Counted from the first letter of the stretch, positions 1-5,608 are shown. The stretch is 6,706 bases of DNA from Fimbriimonadales bacterium (GCA_026416655.1 JAOAES010000045.1:1-6706), one strand, 5' to 3'. The notes: generated from the letters alone by a model not told the origin. Numbers and translations are program-made.

Positions 1-1
1 C

Positions 2-535
2 GAGGGCTGGAAGCCACTCTTCAATGGCAAAGACCTGACGGGCTGGTTCGCCACAGGCATGGCGCGCTGGAGCGTGAAGGACGGCGCGATTGTCGGCGAG
101 GCGGGCATGGGGCATCTGTTCACGGAGCAGACCTTCAGCGACTTTGAGCTGCGCGCGATGATTCGCATCCGCCCGTTCCGCGAGAACTCGCCCATGAATC
201 CCAACAACGGCATCTACTTCCGTGCCCAGCCGAATCCCGAGAACCGCAACAACTGGCCCGTGGGCTTCGAGGCGCAGGTGTTCAACCACGCCGGACGCGA
301 CTACATCACCGGCTCTCTGTATAATCGTGTGATGGCGAGCCGCCTGCTCACACGCGACGGCGAATGGTTCTCCATGCGCATTCGCGCCAAAGGCGACCAC
401 ATCCAGATTTTCGTGAACGGACAGAAAGTGGTGGACACGCGCAACGGCGACTTCAAAACCGGGCATATCGCCATCCAGTGCCACGACCCGTTCACGATTA
501 TCGAGACGCGCGATATCTATTGGCGACCGCTGTGA
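2..535 (+). CDS. DUF1080 / 3-keto-disaccharide hydrolase-like protein, 3' part
   Basis: The reading frame is open to the left edge, so the N-terminus (probably with a signal peptide) is missing; 177 residues remain. The visible part starts with the signature WKPLFNGKDLTGW, which opens the DUF1080 domain (3-keto-disaccharide hydrolase family, a LamG-like jelly-roll fold). Other family hallmarks follow in order: a GIYFR strand, the GFEAQVFN segment, TGSLYN, and the late strand pair with EWFSMRIRAKGDHIQIFVNG before a C-terminal IYWRPL. Together these cover a nearly complete single domain. Characterised relatives act on 3-keto-glycosides in the cell envelope, but many members are uncharacterised, so the substrate is unknown. 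An internal ATG at 59 exists, but it lies inside the domain and is not a plausible start. The gene converges on the DUF3298-type gene, 54 bases away. Confidence 0.9.
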   Translation, partial: EGWKPLFNGKDLTGWFATGMARWSVKDGAIVGEAGMGHLFTEQTFSDFELRAMIRIRPFRENSPMNPNNGIYFRAQPNPENRNNWPVGFEAQVFNHAGRDYITGSLYNRVMASRLLTRDGEWFSMRIRAKGDHIQIFVNGQKVVDTRNGDFKTGHIAIQCHDPFTIIETRDIYWRPL

Positions 536-589
536 GGGCGTATCCTTTCTTGTGCTGAGCGGAGCATCGTTTGAATCTCAGAAGATTCG
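536..589. terminator. Convergent intergenic spacer with weak hairpins
   Basis: This spacer separates two convergent stop codons. It holds a perfect 6-bp stem, GAATCT-CAGA-AGATTC (573-588), and a shorter TGCT...AGCA stem (552-565). Neither is GC-rich or followed by a clear T-tract on either strand. A bidirectional terminator is expected here from the gene arrangement, but the sequence supports it only weakly. Confidence 0.25.
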
Positions 590-1312
590 TCACAAATCCA
601 GCCGCACGCGCAACCGATGCTGTATCTCGGCGTAGGGCACTTTGATGGGGTAAACCCCGAAGGCATAAGCATCCACATCGCCTGGGGGGAGTACCCACAT
701 AATCGCCGTGGGAGTCAGCACGAAGCTGTCGTAGCTGAACTCGCTTCGCCCATAGTAAGTAGCGCTCTGGGCTGCCAGTTGCAGGGAGGGCGCGCTACCT
801 GTACGACGGTGTCTGCGCTCTACCGCATCCAAAATCCGCGGTAGCGCGTGGCGGCGAATGATAATCTCGCCGTCTTCTTCAGAGCGCACCAGGTCGTCAA
901 AATTCAGCTGTTTTGCTTTGCCGTTCACGAGCGCAAAGTTGATGGTAAGGATGTCGTGGATTTCATTGGCGCCTCCAGAGTAAAGTATGGTATCAAAATA
1001 CATACTCACCAGCCCACGACGGCAGATGGAGACCGTGTTGACCATTATCAAAAAGTAAGGTAAACCTTCCAGAGGTTCGGGCTTGTAGTTGTCGGGCAGT
1101 GTTGTATTCTCCCGCATCTGTTTGACATACGACTGAATGATCTGGTTGATTTCCGCGCCGATGGGGGAGTTCTTGGGAAACACGGGGTAGGACGCTTTAA
1201 TCCAGTAGTAGCGTCGTCTTTCTCGGATGTAGCGATAGCGTCGCGGCAGCGGCTCGCGCAACGCGCCCGTAAGCCGCCAAACGCCTTGTGTGTTGAAAGT
1301 ATTGAGTTGCAT
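590..1312 (-). CDS. DUF3298 (RsiV-like C-terminal) domain protein
   Basis: The product is 240 residues from the ATG at 1312. The C-terminal half matches the DUF3298 pattern seen in RsiV and PdaC-type proteins: an SGGANEIHD...INFALVNGKAKQLNFDDLV block (about residues 112-142), and a final block where FVLTPTAIMWVLPP is followed by an acidic stretch, AFGVYPIKVPYAEI and a last helix. The N-terminal part (YYWIKASYPVFP, then an amphipathic helix) resembles the DUF4163 module that usually precedes it. Relatives are typically exported or membrane-anchored envelope proteins, yet no signal peptide or membrane helix is visible here. The frame is open upstream to a TTG at 1453, but that adds a non-hydrophobic stretch and overlaps the transporter, so I prefer the ATG with AGGTAGG 12 bases upstream. 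Function is unknown; binding to a cell-wall component is a family-level guess. Confidence 0.78.
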   Translation of the reverse strand: MQLNTFNTQGVWRLTGALREPLPRRYRYIRERRRYYWIKASYPVFPKNSPIGAEINQIIQSYVKQMRENTTLPDNYKPEPLEGLPYFLIMVNTVSICRRGLVSMYFDTILYSGGANEIHDILTINFALVNGKAKQLNFDDLVRSEEDGEIIIRRHALPRILDAVERRHRRTGSAPSLQLAAQSATYYGRSEFSYDSFVLTPTAIMWVLPPGDVDAYAFGVYPIKVPYAEIQHRLRVRLDL

Positions 1313-1431
1313 AGATGAATGATACCTACCTGCGGCGTGGTAAAAGTGTGCAGCAGGGATAATCTGGTCTGGAGTACCCAAGCAGGGAATTGGGACATCC
1401 CTGTCGAACAGAGGGCATGGAAGAAGGCTTG
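1313..1431. promoter_or_regulatory. Divergent intergenic region with repeated AGCAGGGA half-sites
   Basis: This region lies between the divergent DUF3298-type and transporter genes and must hold both promoters. AGCAGGGA occurs twice in the same direction (1352-1359 and 1381-1388). An inverted core, TCCCTG (1398-1403), forms a CAGGGA-9-TCCCTG dyad with the second copy. A GATAAT hexamer (1358-1363) could be a plus-strand -10 box, but no convincing -35 is placed correctly. The arrangement suits a regulator-binding site controlling the transporter; this is inference from pattern only. Confidence 0.3.
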
Positions 1432-2619
1432 ATGAGAATCTCCTCTCGCTCAACCAAAATTCCCCGCCCCGTCATCGCGCTGGGCGCGGTGAGCCTGATG
1501 AACGACACGAGCAGCGAGATGGTGTTCCCGCTGCTGCCGCTGTTTTTGCGTAGTTTGGGCGCGCCGCCCGTCCTGATTGGGCTGATTGAGGGCGTGGCGG
1601 AGACGACGGCGAGCCTGTTGAAACTCTTTTCAGGCTGGCTGGCAGATCGGCTGGGCAAGCATCGGCTGTTGGCATTTTGGGGGTATGCGCTGGCGGTGTT
1701 CACGCGCCCGCTGCTGGCGTTCGTGAGCGCGCCTGCACAAGTGCTGGGACTGCGCTTTGTAGACCGGTTCGGCAAGGGGCTGCGCACCGCGCCGCGCGAC
1801 GCACTCATCGCCGTTGCGACCGCTCCCGAAAATCGCGGTCTGGCGTTCGGCTTTCACCGGGCGATGGACAACCTCGGCGCAGCGATTGGACCTGCGCTCG
1901 CATCGCTGATATTACTCTTCGCGCCGGAGAACTATCGACTGGTGTTCCTGATTGCGGCGGTTCCCGCGCTGTTGTCGCTGGGGGTGTTCTGGTGGGGCGT
2001 GCGCGACGCGCCTGCGCTGCCCCGCTCGGAGGCGAGGCATCCGCTTGCGGGCGCACGAGGACTGCTGAAAGGGCGATTCGGCTGGTATCTGGGCTGCGTG
2101 CTGGTGTTCACGCTGAGCAACTCCAGCGACGCTTTTCTCCTCATGCGGGCGCAGGATGTGGGCGTGCCGGTTGCACTCGCGCCGCTGCTCTGGATGGGGC
2201 TGAACCTGCTGCGCAGCGCGTTCGGGGTGTACGGGGGCTGGCTGGCGGACAGACACGGGAAGTTGCGCACGCTGCGCTGGGGGTGGCTGTGCTACGCGCT
2301 GGTGTACGCGGGCTTCGGCTTCGCGAATGCAATCTGGCAGATTGTGGGGCTGTTTGCGCTGTACGCGGTGTTCTACGCGCTGACGGAGGGCGCAGAGCGC
2401 GCGCTGGTCGCCGAGTTCGCCCCCGCCGAGCGCAGCGGGCAGGCGTATGGGCTGTTTCATTTCACAGTGGGCGTCGCCGCGCTGCCTGCGAGCGTGCTGT
2501 TCGGAACGCTGTGGCAACTGTACGGCGCGCCCGTGGCGTTCACAATAGGCGCGGGGCTGGCGTTCTTGGCGGCGGTAGGGGTGAGCGTTATTTCAAATAC
2601 CGACAGGGGATTCAAGTGA
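1432..2619 (+). CDS. Major facilitator superfamily transporter (MJ1317-like)
   Basis: This is a 395-residue, highly hydrophobic protein of the length expected for a 12-helix MFS carrier in the cytoplasmic membrane. It shows the MFS motif A twice, once per half: GWLADRLGKHR at residues 68-78 and GGWLADRHGKLR in the second half, as expected from internal duplication. The N-terminal MNDTSSEMVFPLLPLFL and the DRFGKGLRTAPRDALIA segment in the middle of the first half are typical of the MJ1317-like branch, which is grouped with drug-efflux carriers. The actual substrate cannot be read from sequence. I chose the ATG at 1432 because GGAAGAAGG lies 4 bases upstream; an in-frame ATG at 1417 and a TTG at 1390 give a longer, polar N-terminus and overlap the dyad in the leader. 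It stands alone, followed by a hairpin repeat cluster. Confidence 0.88.
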   Translation: MRISSRSTKIPRPVIALGAVSLMNDTSSEMVFPLLPLFLRSLGAPPVLIGLIEGVAETTASLLKLFSGWLADRLGKHRLLAFWGYALAVFTRPLLAFVSAPAQVLGLRFVDRFGKGLRTAPRDALIAVATAPENRGLAFGFHRAMDNLGAAIGPALASLILLFAPENYRLVFLIAAVPALLSLGVFWWGVRDAPALPRSEARHPLAGARGLLKGRFGWYLGCVLVFTLSNSSDAFLLMRAQDVGVPVALAPLLWMGLNLLRSAFGVYGGWLADRHGKLRTLRWGWLCYALVYAGFGFANAIWQIVGLFALYAVFYALTEGAERALVAEFAPAERSGQAYGLFHFTVGVAALPASVLFGTLWQLYGAPVAFTIGAGLAFLAAVGVSVISNTDRGFK

Positions 2620-2627
2620 GACGAATT

Positions 2628-2726
2628 GTCGGCGAGACGCCGACGCTACGCAGGGTGACTCGGAGCGTCGGCGTCCCCGCCGACGGCTACGCAGAAAGAC
2701 TCGGAGCGTCGGCGTCCCCGCCGACG
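2628..2726. repeat. Cluster of three GC-rich palindromic repeats (REP-like)
   Basis: Three hairpins follow one another: GTCGGCG-AGA-CGCCGAC (2628-2644), then two copies of CGTCGGCG-TCCC-CGCCGACG (2666-2685 and 2707-2726). The last two lie within a perfect 29-base direct repeat beginning GACTCGGAGC (2657-2685 and 2698-2726), with a period of 41 bases. The linkers are also related: CTACGCAG follows both the first and second hairpins. The cluster starts 8 bases after the transporter stop. There is no T-tract, so a classical terminator is unlikely, although stable hairpins may protect the 3' end of the transcript. The form fits a dispersed REP/BIME-like element. Confidence 0.75.
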
Positions 2727-2773
2727 ACATCACGATGCTTACTCCGCCCCATTAGCGCTCCATCAAAACGCCC

Positions 2774-3160
2774 CTACCCCAAGCGTGTCGCCGCCGCCGA
2801 AGCCACCATGCGTACATTCGGGTCAGGATCGTTCGATGCCAGTTGCTGCACATGGGCAAGGTGCTGCTTTGCTCCAAGCTCCGCCAGCGCGTGCGTTGCG
2901 TAGGCGCGGACAAGCGGCTCAGGGTCAGAGAGCAGCGCCGCAGTGACGGCAACAGCTTCGCGCTGCTGCACAGGGTCTGGGGTCTGCCAGAGAGCCGTAA
3001 GCGCACGCGCTCGCAGCCGGATGTCCGCGCGCTTATCGCGTGCTGTTTGTGTCAGGAGCCGCCATTCCTGACGAGTGTAGGTGCGACTTCCATGCAGTAG
3101 CTGCAACTCCCTGATGGGGCACACTGCCTGCTGATACGCTCGCTCATCCAATTCGCGCAT
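2774..3160 (-). CDS. Small HEAT-repeat protein
   Basis: This is a 128-residue soluble protein without signal peptide or membrane helix. The C-terminal two thirds are helical repeats of HEAT / PBS-lyase-like type. The clearest unit contains DPEPLVRAYATHALAELG, and the next contains DPDPNVRMVASAAATRLG at the very C-terminus; both have the usual D-x-x-x-x-V-R...A...L-G spacing. An earlier unit (RADIRLRARALTALWQ) is more degenerate. HEAT arrays are protein-protein interaction scaffolds, and no catalytic residue is expected or seen. I chose the ATG at 3160 because a perfect GGAGGT lies 6 bases upstream; a start 7 codons earlier would place that site inside the gene. It is the last gene of the minus-strand series and may be read through from the prepilin gene or from its own promoter. 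Confidence 0.8.
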   Translation of the reverse strand: MRELDERAYQQAVCPIRELQLLHGSRTYTRQEWRLLTQTARDKRADIRLRARALTALWQTPDPVQQREAVAVTAALLSDPEPLVRAYATHALAELGAKQHLAHVQQLASNDPDPNVRMVASAAATRLG

Positions 3161-3166
3161 TGCCTT

Positions 3167-3172
3167 ACCTCC
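3167..3172 (-). promoter_or_regulatory. Shine-Dalgarno site of the HEAT-repeat gene
   Basis: GGAGGT on the minus strand, 6 bases before the ATG. It fixes the start at 3160 rather than at the in-frame codon at 3181. Confidence 0.75.
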
Positions 3173-3192
3173 AACGGACATTCATATAGAGT

Positions 3193-3223
3193 CTACCACG
3201 AGTCCGTACGAGCCGCATGGTAG
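3193..3223. promoter_or_regulatory. Inverted repeat between prepilin and HEAT genes
   Basis: CTACCA (3193-3198) and TGGTAG (3218-3223) form a perfect 6-bp inverted repeat with a 19-base spacer. GGTAG (3219-3223) can alternatively pair with CTACC (3230-3234). This is a mutually exclusive pairing in the leader of the HEAT gene. There is no U-tract. It could be an operator or a weak attenuator; the evidence is pattern only. Confidence 0.2.
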
Positions 3224-3246
3224 GTGCCTCTACCTATCCGCGTTCA

Positions 3247-3885
3247 CTACTCGCATGGAAAAGAAACTTGTTGACCAGATGCAGCGCACCATCTTGAGCG
3301 CGCGGGATGGTCGCGGTTATCGGTCATCAAATCCCATAGGCAGCGTCCACGACCACCTGTACTGTCACAATACGATGTTTGTCGTGCCTGTTGAATACTT
3401 CCATCACGCCGCAATCGCAGGGTGAGTCCTCTAAAGTCAACCCACGCATTGTTCAATAATTCAGGCTCACGCTTCCCGTGCACAACGCAAACTAATATTC
3501 CGTGGTTAGGGTCCGCCTCCAACAGATCTTTTATGAACGGATCATTATCTAAGACCTGTCCCGTGCTGGAAAGATAAAAATAGCTCCCTCTTACGCCTGT
3601 GAGTCGCATGATTCTGCTGTTCGCTCCTCTCGGATATGGGTCTGAGGGGCAAGTGAACACTGTCTGCGCGCTTTTGACCAGCACGGGGAGCGACGGGGGA
3701 CGCTCGTCATAGTCTTGCATGTAGCCAGCCCACGCAACATAAATCTGGCGCATATTGGTCATGCAGGGCGACAGATTTGCGCGCTTACGTACATTCCACG
3801 CTACGGGAATCAAGAGCGCCACCAGCAGCGCGATAATGGCTATTACGACCAGAAGCTCCACGACAGACAGTCCTACTCGTCTCAT
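3247..3885 (-). CDS. Type IV prepilin-like protein, C-terminus possibly frameshifted
   Basis: The product is 212 residues as read. It begins with a class III (prepilin peptidase type) signal: basic MRRVG, cleavage after the glycine, then LSVVE with Glu at mature position 5 and the hydrophobic helix LLVVIAIIALLVALLIP. The next segment, with C-M-T-N-M-R-Q-I-Y and YMQDYDERPP, is the style of pseudopilins abundant in Armatimonadota and Planctomycetes, followed by a TCPSDP motif. It is processed by a prepilin peptidase and assembled in, or anchored to, the inner membrane. The ATG at 3885 is preceded by GAGGTGG 5 bases upstream and overlaps the previous stop as ATGA; a GTG at 3894 is less likely. 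After LRLRRDGSIQQ the sequence becomes rich in Cys, Arg and Ser and unlike a pilin; another frame gives a better C-terminus ending at 3327. Confidence 0.82.
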   Translation of the reverse strand: MRRVGLSVVELLVVIAIIALLVALLIPVAWNVRKRANLSPCMTNMRQIYVAWAGYMQDYDERPPSLPVLVKSAQTVFTCPSDPYPRGANSRIMRLTGVRGSYFYLSSTGQVLDNDPFIKDLLEADPNHGILVCVVHGKREPELLNNAWVDFRGLTLRLRRDGSIQQARQTSYCDSTGGRGRCLWDLMTDNRDHPARSRWCAASGQQVSFPCE

Positions 3886-4409
3886 TCCAACCACCTCTCA
3901 CGAATTTCTGTGAAAAGGTATTCTACTCTCGAAGCGACCTCTGGAATCAGTTTCAATCCTCCCAGAATGAGCGCCATTTGAACCAAGAAATCCCACTTAA
4001 AAACATTCACAATCTCCGAATACGCTCCAAGAAAAAATTCCCTTAGTGAGAATCCGTCAGGATAGTACTGGACGAAAGAAGGAAAGTAAAGTACCTCAAT
4101 AAGCACAATCAGAAAGACAAGAATTAAAGCCCGTTTTAGCTGAAGCCAGGGTATTGGACTGCCGCGACGCTGGCTAATGTAACCCACTACTCCAACTATG
4201 ACGCCTTGTATTAAAACATCTCCCCAGAAGATAATAGGAGCATAAGTTTTCCAAAACGCAGTAAATGCTTGGGTGAATGGCTCAGGGGACAGCGCGCTAC
4301 TCCACAATGAGCGGAAGAAGAGTCTGCTGGCTTTCTGGAGCGCCATGCACGCGCTGCTGCCAATCACCCAAGCGCCCAATCGGTCAAGTTCCGCAGGATA
4401 CTGGGACAT
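3882..4409 (-). CDS. Uncharacterised three-helix membrane protein
   Basis: I do not recognise a family. The 175-residue product has three clear hydrophobic segments: about residues 58-78 (PIIFWGDVLIQGVIVGVVGYI), 93-113 (RALILVFLIVLIEVLYFPSF) and 138-156 (DFLVQMALILGGLKLIPEV). A more amphipathic N-terminal region may form another helix, and the C-terminal tail is charged. I chose the ATG at 4409, 11 bases after the previous stop; an in-frame TTG at 4433 would overlap that gene, and neither has a good ribosome binding site, which suggests translational coupling. Its stop overlaps the prepilin start as ATGA, so the two are almost certainly co-translated and possibly work together. Base composition is unusual: 72 of 180 bases at 3961-4140 are G or C, far below the transporter. 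Confidence 0.65.
   Translation of the reverse strand: MSQYPAELDRLGAWVIGSSACMALQKASRLFFRSLWSSALSPEPFTQAFTAFWKTYAPIIFWGDVLIQGVIVGVVGYISQRRGSPIPWLQLKRALILVFLIVLIEVLYFPSFVQYYPDGFSLREFFLGAYSEIVNVFKWDFLVQMALILGGLKLIPEVASRVEYLFTEIRERWLE
3891..3897 (-). promoter_or_regulatory. Shine-Dalgarno site of the prepilin gene
   Basis: GAGGTGG on the minus strand, 5 bases before the ATG at 3885. It lies inside the end of the membrane-protein gene and supports the ATGA-overlap start over the GTG at 3894. Confidence 0.6.
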
Positions 4410-4420
4410 TTCAGAGGCAA

Positions 4421-4925
4421 TCAGCGTCCACAATCAGACGCTGCGCAAAGCATTTCACCCGGATCGCGACAAGACTTCGGACTCGTAGTCAGACATTCAC
4501 ATCGTCCTGGCACGTCGTAGCAAGCGACATATCGGGTACCGTTACAATCATAATAGCACTTGACCCGAGTGATATACTGGTATTTTCCATTTGTACATAA
4601 GCCGCCACGACAGCCTGAGTCGTCCTTATGCGAGCCCGCAAATCGGCATTTAGTGCAATCAACGTCAGTCTCCGCGCGGGCGCGCGCTGGCATCGTCGCA
4701 TGGTGATGAAGGCGCTCAGCTATGGCTACGCGGTTTCGCTCCAGTTGCTGTTTCACTTGCAACTCACTCAGTACGACAGTTTCGGTCGTACCTCCGCATC
4801 CTGCCGACACTTTATCCCCCCCCCTCGCTGAGCTCGGCAAGGGCAGCTAAGGTGTGCGGCATCGCTACCACATTCGCAATCGCTAACGCGCTCATTAGCA
4901 AAAGCAATACCTTCCGTCGTTGCAT
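4421..4925 (-). CDS. Secreted cysteine-rich protein, frame interrupted at a G9 run
   Basis: The start at 4925 has a perfect GGAGGT 8 bases upstream. The first 34 residues are a good signal peptide: MQRRK, a hydrophobic core (VLLLLMSALAIANVVA) and a possible cleavage site after TLAALA. At a run of nine G (4816-4824) this frame hits a stop after SEGGG. The next frame continues without interruption to a TGA at 4421. If one G is removed the two join into a 167-residue preprotein. The mature part has 13 cysteines, including D-C-T-K-C, G-C-R-G-G-L-C, K-C-Y-Y-D-C and R-C-E-C, and no other hydrophobic stretch, which suggests a disulfide-rich exported protein. I recognise no family. It lies between a sigma-like gene, whose 3' end it overlaps, and a membrane-protein gene 11 bases downstream. 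As given, it is either a broken gene, phase-off, or a sequence error. Confidence 0.68.
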
Positions 4926-5493
4926 CGTCGTTGACCTCCATCTGTAGTTTCGGAAGTTGCACGGCGCAACCTCCACTATAATTACCGACACGACCCCACA
5001 AATTTCTGGGGTCATAACCGAAGTATTTGACAAAATACGCTTTGAGGTCGCGGCGGTAGGCGTAGACCGTCGAGGGACGTAGCTTCAACAGACGCGCAAT
5101 CTCTGCAGGGGTATAGCCCGCTTCCAGCAGTGTCAGCGTATCCCGAAGATACGGCGGGAGTAAGGCACGGAAGCGTTCCGCGTCGGCATTGGCTATCGCG
5201 CCGTCTTCTGGCGATTGTTGGGAGGCGTGAAGCGTCTTCTGTTGAGCGCAGTATTCGCTTTCGAGTCGTTGGCGTCGGAGAGAGGCGCGTTTGTGTTCGC
5301 AAGCCACATCATGCGCCATCAGGCGCAACGAAGCCTCGTTGGGAGCGTCTTCTTCCCAAGGAAACATTCCGCGTCGGCGTCGGTAGCGCAGCACAGTCTC
5401 GGTGACGCACTCTTCCGCGTCATGCTCTGACATGCCCGCAGAGACACACAGACTGTAAATCTTCTGGAGCCACTCTTCTGGCGCCTTTGCCAT
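4768..5493 (-). CDS. Sigma-70-like (ECF-type) transcription regulator
   Basis: The product is 241 residues from the ATG at 5493, which has GGAGGT 5 bases upstream; an in-frame start 13 codons earlier would bury that site. The N-terminal part is a diverged sigma region 2: SEHDAEECVTETVLRYRRR (about 22-40) followed by a helix (SLRLMAHDVACEHKRASLRRQR, 55-76) that matches the core-binding / -10 recognition segment in position. About residues 107-152 form region 4 with a clear helix-turn-helix: LPPYLRDTLTLLEAGYTPAEIARLLKLRPSTVYAYRRDLKAY. A natural ECF-length protein would end near residue 160-180. Here the frame runs on for some 80 residues of Cys-rich, non-conserved sequence that overlaps the next gene by 158 bases, so the true C-terminus may be shorter. 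No anti-sigma gene is visible. Probably it directs transcription of its own operon (inference). Confidence 0.75.
   Translation of the reverse strand: MAKAPEEWLQKIYSLCVSAGMSEHDAEECVTETVLRYRRRRGMFPWEEDAPNEASLRLMAHDVACEHKRASLRRQRLESEYCAQQKTLHASQQSPEDGAIANADAERFRALLPPYLRDTLTLLEAGYTPAEIARLLKLRPSTVYAYRRDLKAYFVKYFGYDPRNLWGRVGNYSGGCAVQLPKLQMEVNDDATTEGIAFANERVSDCECGSDAAHLSCPCRAQRGGGIKCRQDAEVRPKLSY
4816..4824 (-). repeat. G9 homopolymer at the frame break
   Basis: Nine C on the plus strand, read as nine G in the transcript. With nine, the signal-peptide frame stops at once (GGA TAA). With eight, it reads through into the cysteine-rich frame. The same change makes the overlapping sigma-like frame stop here (GGA TAA) instead of running to 4768. 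Runs of this length are prone to slippage and also to sequencing error. Confidence 0.9.
4934..4939 (-). promoter_or_regulatory. Shine-Dalgarno site of the Cys-rich gene
   Basis: GGAGGT on the minus strand, 8 bases before the ATG at 4925. It sits inside the 3' part of the sigma-like frame and is the main evidence that the signal-peptide frame is translated. Confidence 0.7.
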
Positions 5494-5498
5494 AACAC

Positions 5499-5504
5499 AC
5501 CTCC
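5499..5504 (-). promoter_or_regulatory. Shine-Dalgarno site of the sigma-like gene
   Basis: GGAGGT on the minus strand, 5 bases before the ATG at 5493. It decides that start over the one at 5532. Confidence 0.75.
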
Positions 5505-5522
5505 CCAATCTGGGATGTATGA

Positions 5523-5552
5523 AGTATACCACAAGGGGGTCCCCGTAGTCAT
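5523..5552 (-). promoter_or_regulatory. Candidate promoter of the sigma-like operon
   Basis: On the minus strand, ATGACT (5547-5552, 4 of 6 to TTGACA) is followed after 18 bases by TATACT (5523-5528, 5 of 6 to TATAAT). This places a start point shortly before the sigma-like gene's GGAGGT. The spacer contains a GGGG/CCCC near-dyad (5535-5544), which could be a regulator-binding site. The spacer between the protease stop and this gene is 115 bases; apart from the promoter and an ATACGTAT palindrome (5580-5587) I see nothing in it, and no clear terminator for the protease. Confidence 0.4.
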
Positions 5553-5608
5553 ATTCCTCGCAGGATACGGTTCAGCACGATACGTATTGATTGCACTCGC
5601 GGGCGGCA

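Noticed and set aside
1313..1453. N-terminal extension of the DUF3298-type gene to a TTG
   Set aside because: It adds no signal peptide or conserved residues, overlaps the divergent transporter gene and lacks a good ribosome binding site.
1912..2517. A 201-codon minus-strand frame opposite the transporter
   Set aside because: The translation is Gln/Arg/His-rich without any motif, as expected for the complement of a GC-rich membrane-protein gene.
2628..2726. Short CRISPR-like array
   Set aside because: There are only two exact repeats plus one variant, the 12-base linkers are related to one another rather than unique spacers, and no cas gene is near.
1677..2903. A 408-codon open frame on the plus strand overlapping the transporter
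   Set aside because: It is a shifted-frame shadow of the GC-rich transporter gene, with Arg/Ala-rich, low-complexity translation and no domain; it also runs through the hairpin repeats.
4277..4831. Plus-strand frames opposite the membrane and Cys-rich genes
   Set aside because: No ribosome binding site or recognisable protein character. The minus strand carries a signal peptide, membrane helices and coupled starts instead.
5130..5430. Plus-strand frames opposite the sigma-like gene
   Set aside because: They mirror the helix-turn-helix coding strand, have no start signals and no domain features.
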